From Oegoconia quadripuncta (Eukaryota; Arthropoda; Insecta; Lepidoptera; Autostichidae), in contig OX438747.1 in the NCBI GenBank assembly GCA_949316235.1, positions 32,274,601 to 32,338,600 on the forward strand: a stretch of 64,000 nucleotides of DNA, given 5' to 3'. Each line of letters begins with the position of its first letter. Position 1 is the stretch's first letter. Of the stretch, positions 62,578 to 64,000 are shown piece by piece. The position numbers and the translations under genes were made by a program. Under the pieces are notes generated by a model. That model did not search any database, was not told where the DNA came from, and worked only from the letters and a program-made list of their open reading frames with translations.

Positions 62578-63785
62578 CTTCTTCTTATTTTTGAGGATGG
62601 CAACCAGTCAACCTCACTGTCGAGGGACATTACTGCCAGTTTCGAGTGAAAAATTGCCCCGATACAAAAGAATAATATACATATGTAGATGATATAAATA
62701 TAATACCAAAAGTTAAAAAATATATATAAATAAAAAGCTATAGAAGAATTTTATGATGAGATAAATATTTTAACATACATTTTACATATATTTTATTGGT
62801 CAGTGACAAAATAGAGGACAAGTTAACAGGGAGAGGCGCTTTATAAAACACCAATAAATTATAAAACGGCAATGACTGATATAAAGGACAGTCAAATAAA
62901 ATATGGATAATGTTCCCATCTTCCAAACCACACTCGCAAATTGATGAGTCACGAACCCTAAGTTTAGCCAAGTGAGACGGAGAACAACAATGACCAAATC
63001 TCAAACGGGAAATAGTGGAAGAGAACTTTTTGTCGATTTTTAATTTAGAGAACCATGGACGCAAAGACACACAAGGTTGAGATTGGCGATAAAATTTGGC
63101 TTTTGTTGAATTGGACCAGTCTTTATTCCAATGTTCCTCGAGTAATGAGCGAGGAACACTAGACAAATCTTGGCTGTAAACCGATTTATTGTAAACACCT
63201 TGAAGAGCAGCTAGTTTAGCCAATTTATCAACAGCTTCGTTACCTTGGATTCCCACATGACTAGGGATCCATGCCAGAGTAATGTCTAGATTGTTGTTCG
63301 AACATTGCAACAAAATGCTTTTAATCTCCAAGGATAACGGATAAAAGGAATTCTTATTAAAAGGGTTTGAGAGCAAAGACTGCAGGCAACTAAGTGAATC
63401 TGTAAAAATGATTGATATTTTAAAACTTTTTGATAAAATGTATTTTAAACATTCGAGGATACCCATGCATTCACCTGAGTAACTGGAAGTACTAGGAGAA
63501 TATTTAAAAAGTTTGAAATAACCTGCATTATGATGTAAGAAAGCTGCACCTACACATTCGTCAACATTCGATGAGACGACTCGTTGCAAGGGACCATCTT
63601 CGTCAGTTAGTACTGACGATACAGCAGATTTCGATGCATCTGTGAAAAATACCTCAGCGTCCAAGAAATGTTGCTGGATGAAAGTCTTTAGCAATTGATT
63701 TGGCTCAACGGAATTTTTGACAATGCCTATTGATAAACGTATATTCGGAGTGAAAACCAATATTTTGTAGTCATAAAAGAAAAGT
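62578..63785 (-). mobile_element. 5'-truncated RNase H-bearing LINE (I-like)
   Basis: Minus-strand insertion flanked by AAATGGCGGAAA (minus-strand reading) at 62566-62577 and 63786-63797. It contains the last part of ORF2 and a 3' UTR ending cctcaaaaataagaagaag. The 3' UTR matches the scrap at 45505-45577. Confidence 0.85.
62738..63760 (-). CDS. LINE ORF2 carboxyl part with RNase H domain, truncated
   Basis: 340 codons without a stop. RNase H catalytic residues are all visible: Asp in FFTDASKS (near 41), Glu in SYSGECMGILE (near 97), Asp in IIFTDSLSC (near 120) and Asp in GNEAVDKLAK (near 179), after the WIPSHVGIQG block. A Cys-His end motif follows (CECGLEDGNIIHILFDCP). Endonuclease and RT parts are lost through 5' truncation, so the listed ATG is not a natural start. 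Reading-frame integrity suggests a recent insertion. Confidence 0.85.
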   Translation of the reverse strand: MVFTPNIRLSIGIVKNSVEPNQLLKTFIQQHFLDAEVFFTDASKSAVSSVLTDEDGPLQRVVSSNVDECVGAAFLHHNAGYFKLFKYSPSTSSYSGECMGILECLKYILSKSFKISIIFTDSLSCLQSLLSNPFNKNSFYPLSLEIKSILLQCSNNNLDITLAWIPSHVGIQGNEAVDKLAKLAALQGVYNKSVYSQDLSSVPRSLLEEHWNKDWSNSTKAKFYRQSQPCVSLRPWFSKLKIDKKFSSTISRLRFGHCCSPSHLAKLRVRDSSICECGLEDGNIIHILFDCPLYQSLPFYNLLVFYKAPLPVNLSSILSLTNKIYVKCMLKYLSHHKILL

Positions 63786-63797
63786 TTTCCGCCATTT

Positions 63798-64000
63798 GTA
63801 ACTTAAAAAAATACAATTAGAGAAGTTCTCAGCCCAATGCTGTAACTACATACGTAGTATCACAGATTAAATAATAGTTACTACGTAACAGATACATCTC
63901 CTATTACTCGGTGTGGACCTTAATGTTTTGTGAAGGCACGATAACAATGAGACTTCTTAAAAACATAAACAAATAAATAAGGTTCAGCTTATGACGATGG
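63798..64000. other. Window end
   Basis: No feature recognised. Confidence 0.35.

Overview
This window is an AT-rich, intron-containing, repeat-saturated animal nuclear DNA segment. The FG-nucleoporin gene, the ZAD-type zinc-finger gene (an insect-expanded family), the tRNA-derived SINEs and the non-LTR elements point to an insect, most likely a moth or butterfly. The order-level call is inference. Nothing looks bacterial: there are no operons, and only a few genes are spread over 64 kb.

Three host genes can be supported. (1) The 5' part of a Nup98 (Nup98-96) gene lies on the minus strand from 8844 to 1793 and leaves the window at the left. Six coding exons join in phase and encode the GLFG repeats and the GLEBS (Rae1/Gle2-binding) segment. 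(2) A plus-strand gene at 23335-26004 codes for an unrecognised basic nuclear-looking protein of about 420 aa, with either a spliced last exon or an intron-retained end. (3) A 12-coding-exon minus-strand gene at 62456-37223 encodes a predicted 1050-aa ZAD zinc-finger protein. All twelve exons join without a frame break. It has a duplicated exon pair, a 12-residue Arg/Ser/Pro repeat, one good C2H2 finger, one degenerate finger, five SUMO-consensus sites and a long acidic tail.

Most of the rest is mobile DNA. One non-LTR retrotransposon (about 12.3-17.5 kb) has both ORFs open and all visible endonuclease and reverse-transcriptase motifs intact. Its ORF2 frame begins exactly at a T-TTA-AAT heptamer just before the ORF1 stop. 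Remnants of several other LINE families are scattered around, including an RNase H-bearing copy with a 12-bp target-site duplication about 110 bp upstream of the ZAD gene start codon. DNA transposons include a degenerate piggyBac-type transposase, a hAT-like MITE with an exact 8-bp duplication, a Harbinger-like element with a transposase fragment, a 0.7-kb foldback element and several other MITE families. At least four tRNA-related SINE families recur.

The most unusual structure is tandem amplification inside two different MITEs: five 70-bp units at 7281-7630 and fourteen 83-bp units at 32193-33354. In the first case, unamplified sister copies show that the unit is bounded by two TGGTG motifs exactly 70 bp apart, which suggests how the array arose.

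Long stretches without a gene are described individually; apart from AT-rich spacer and repeat scraps they hold nothing I can identify.
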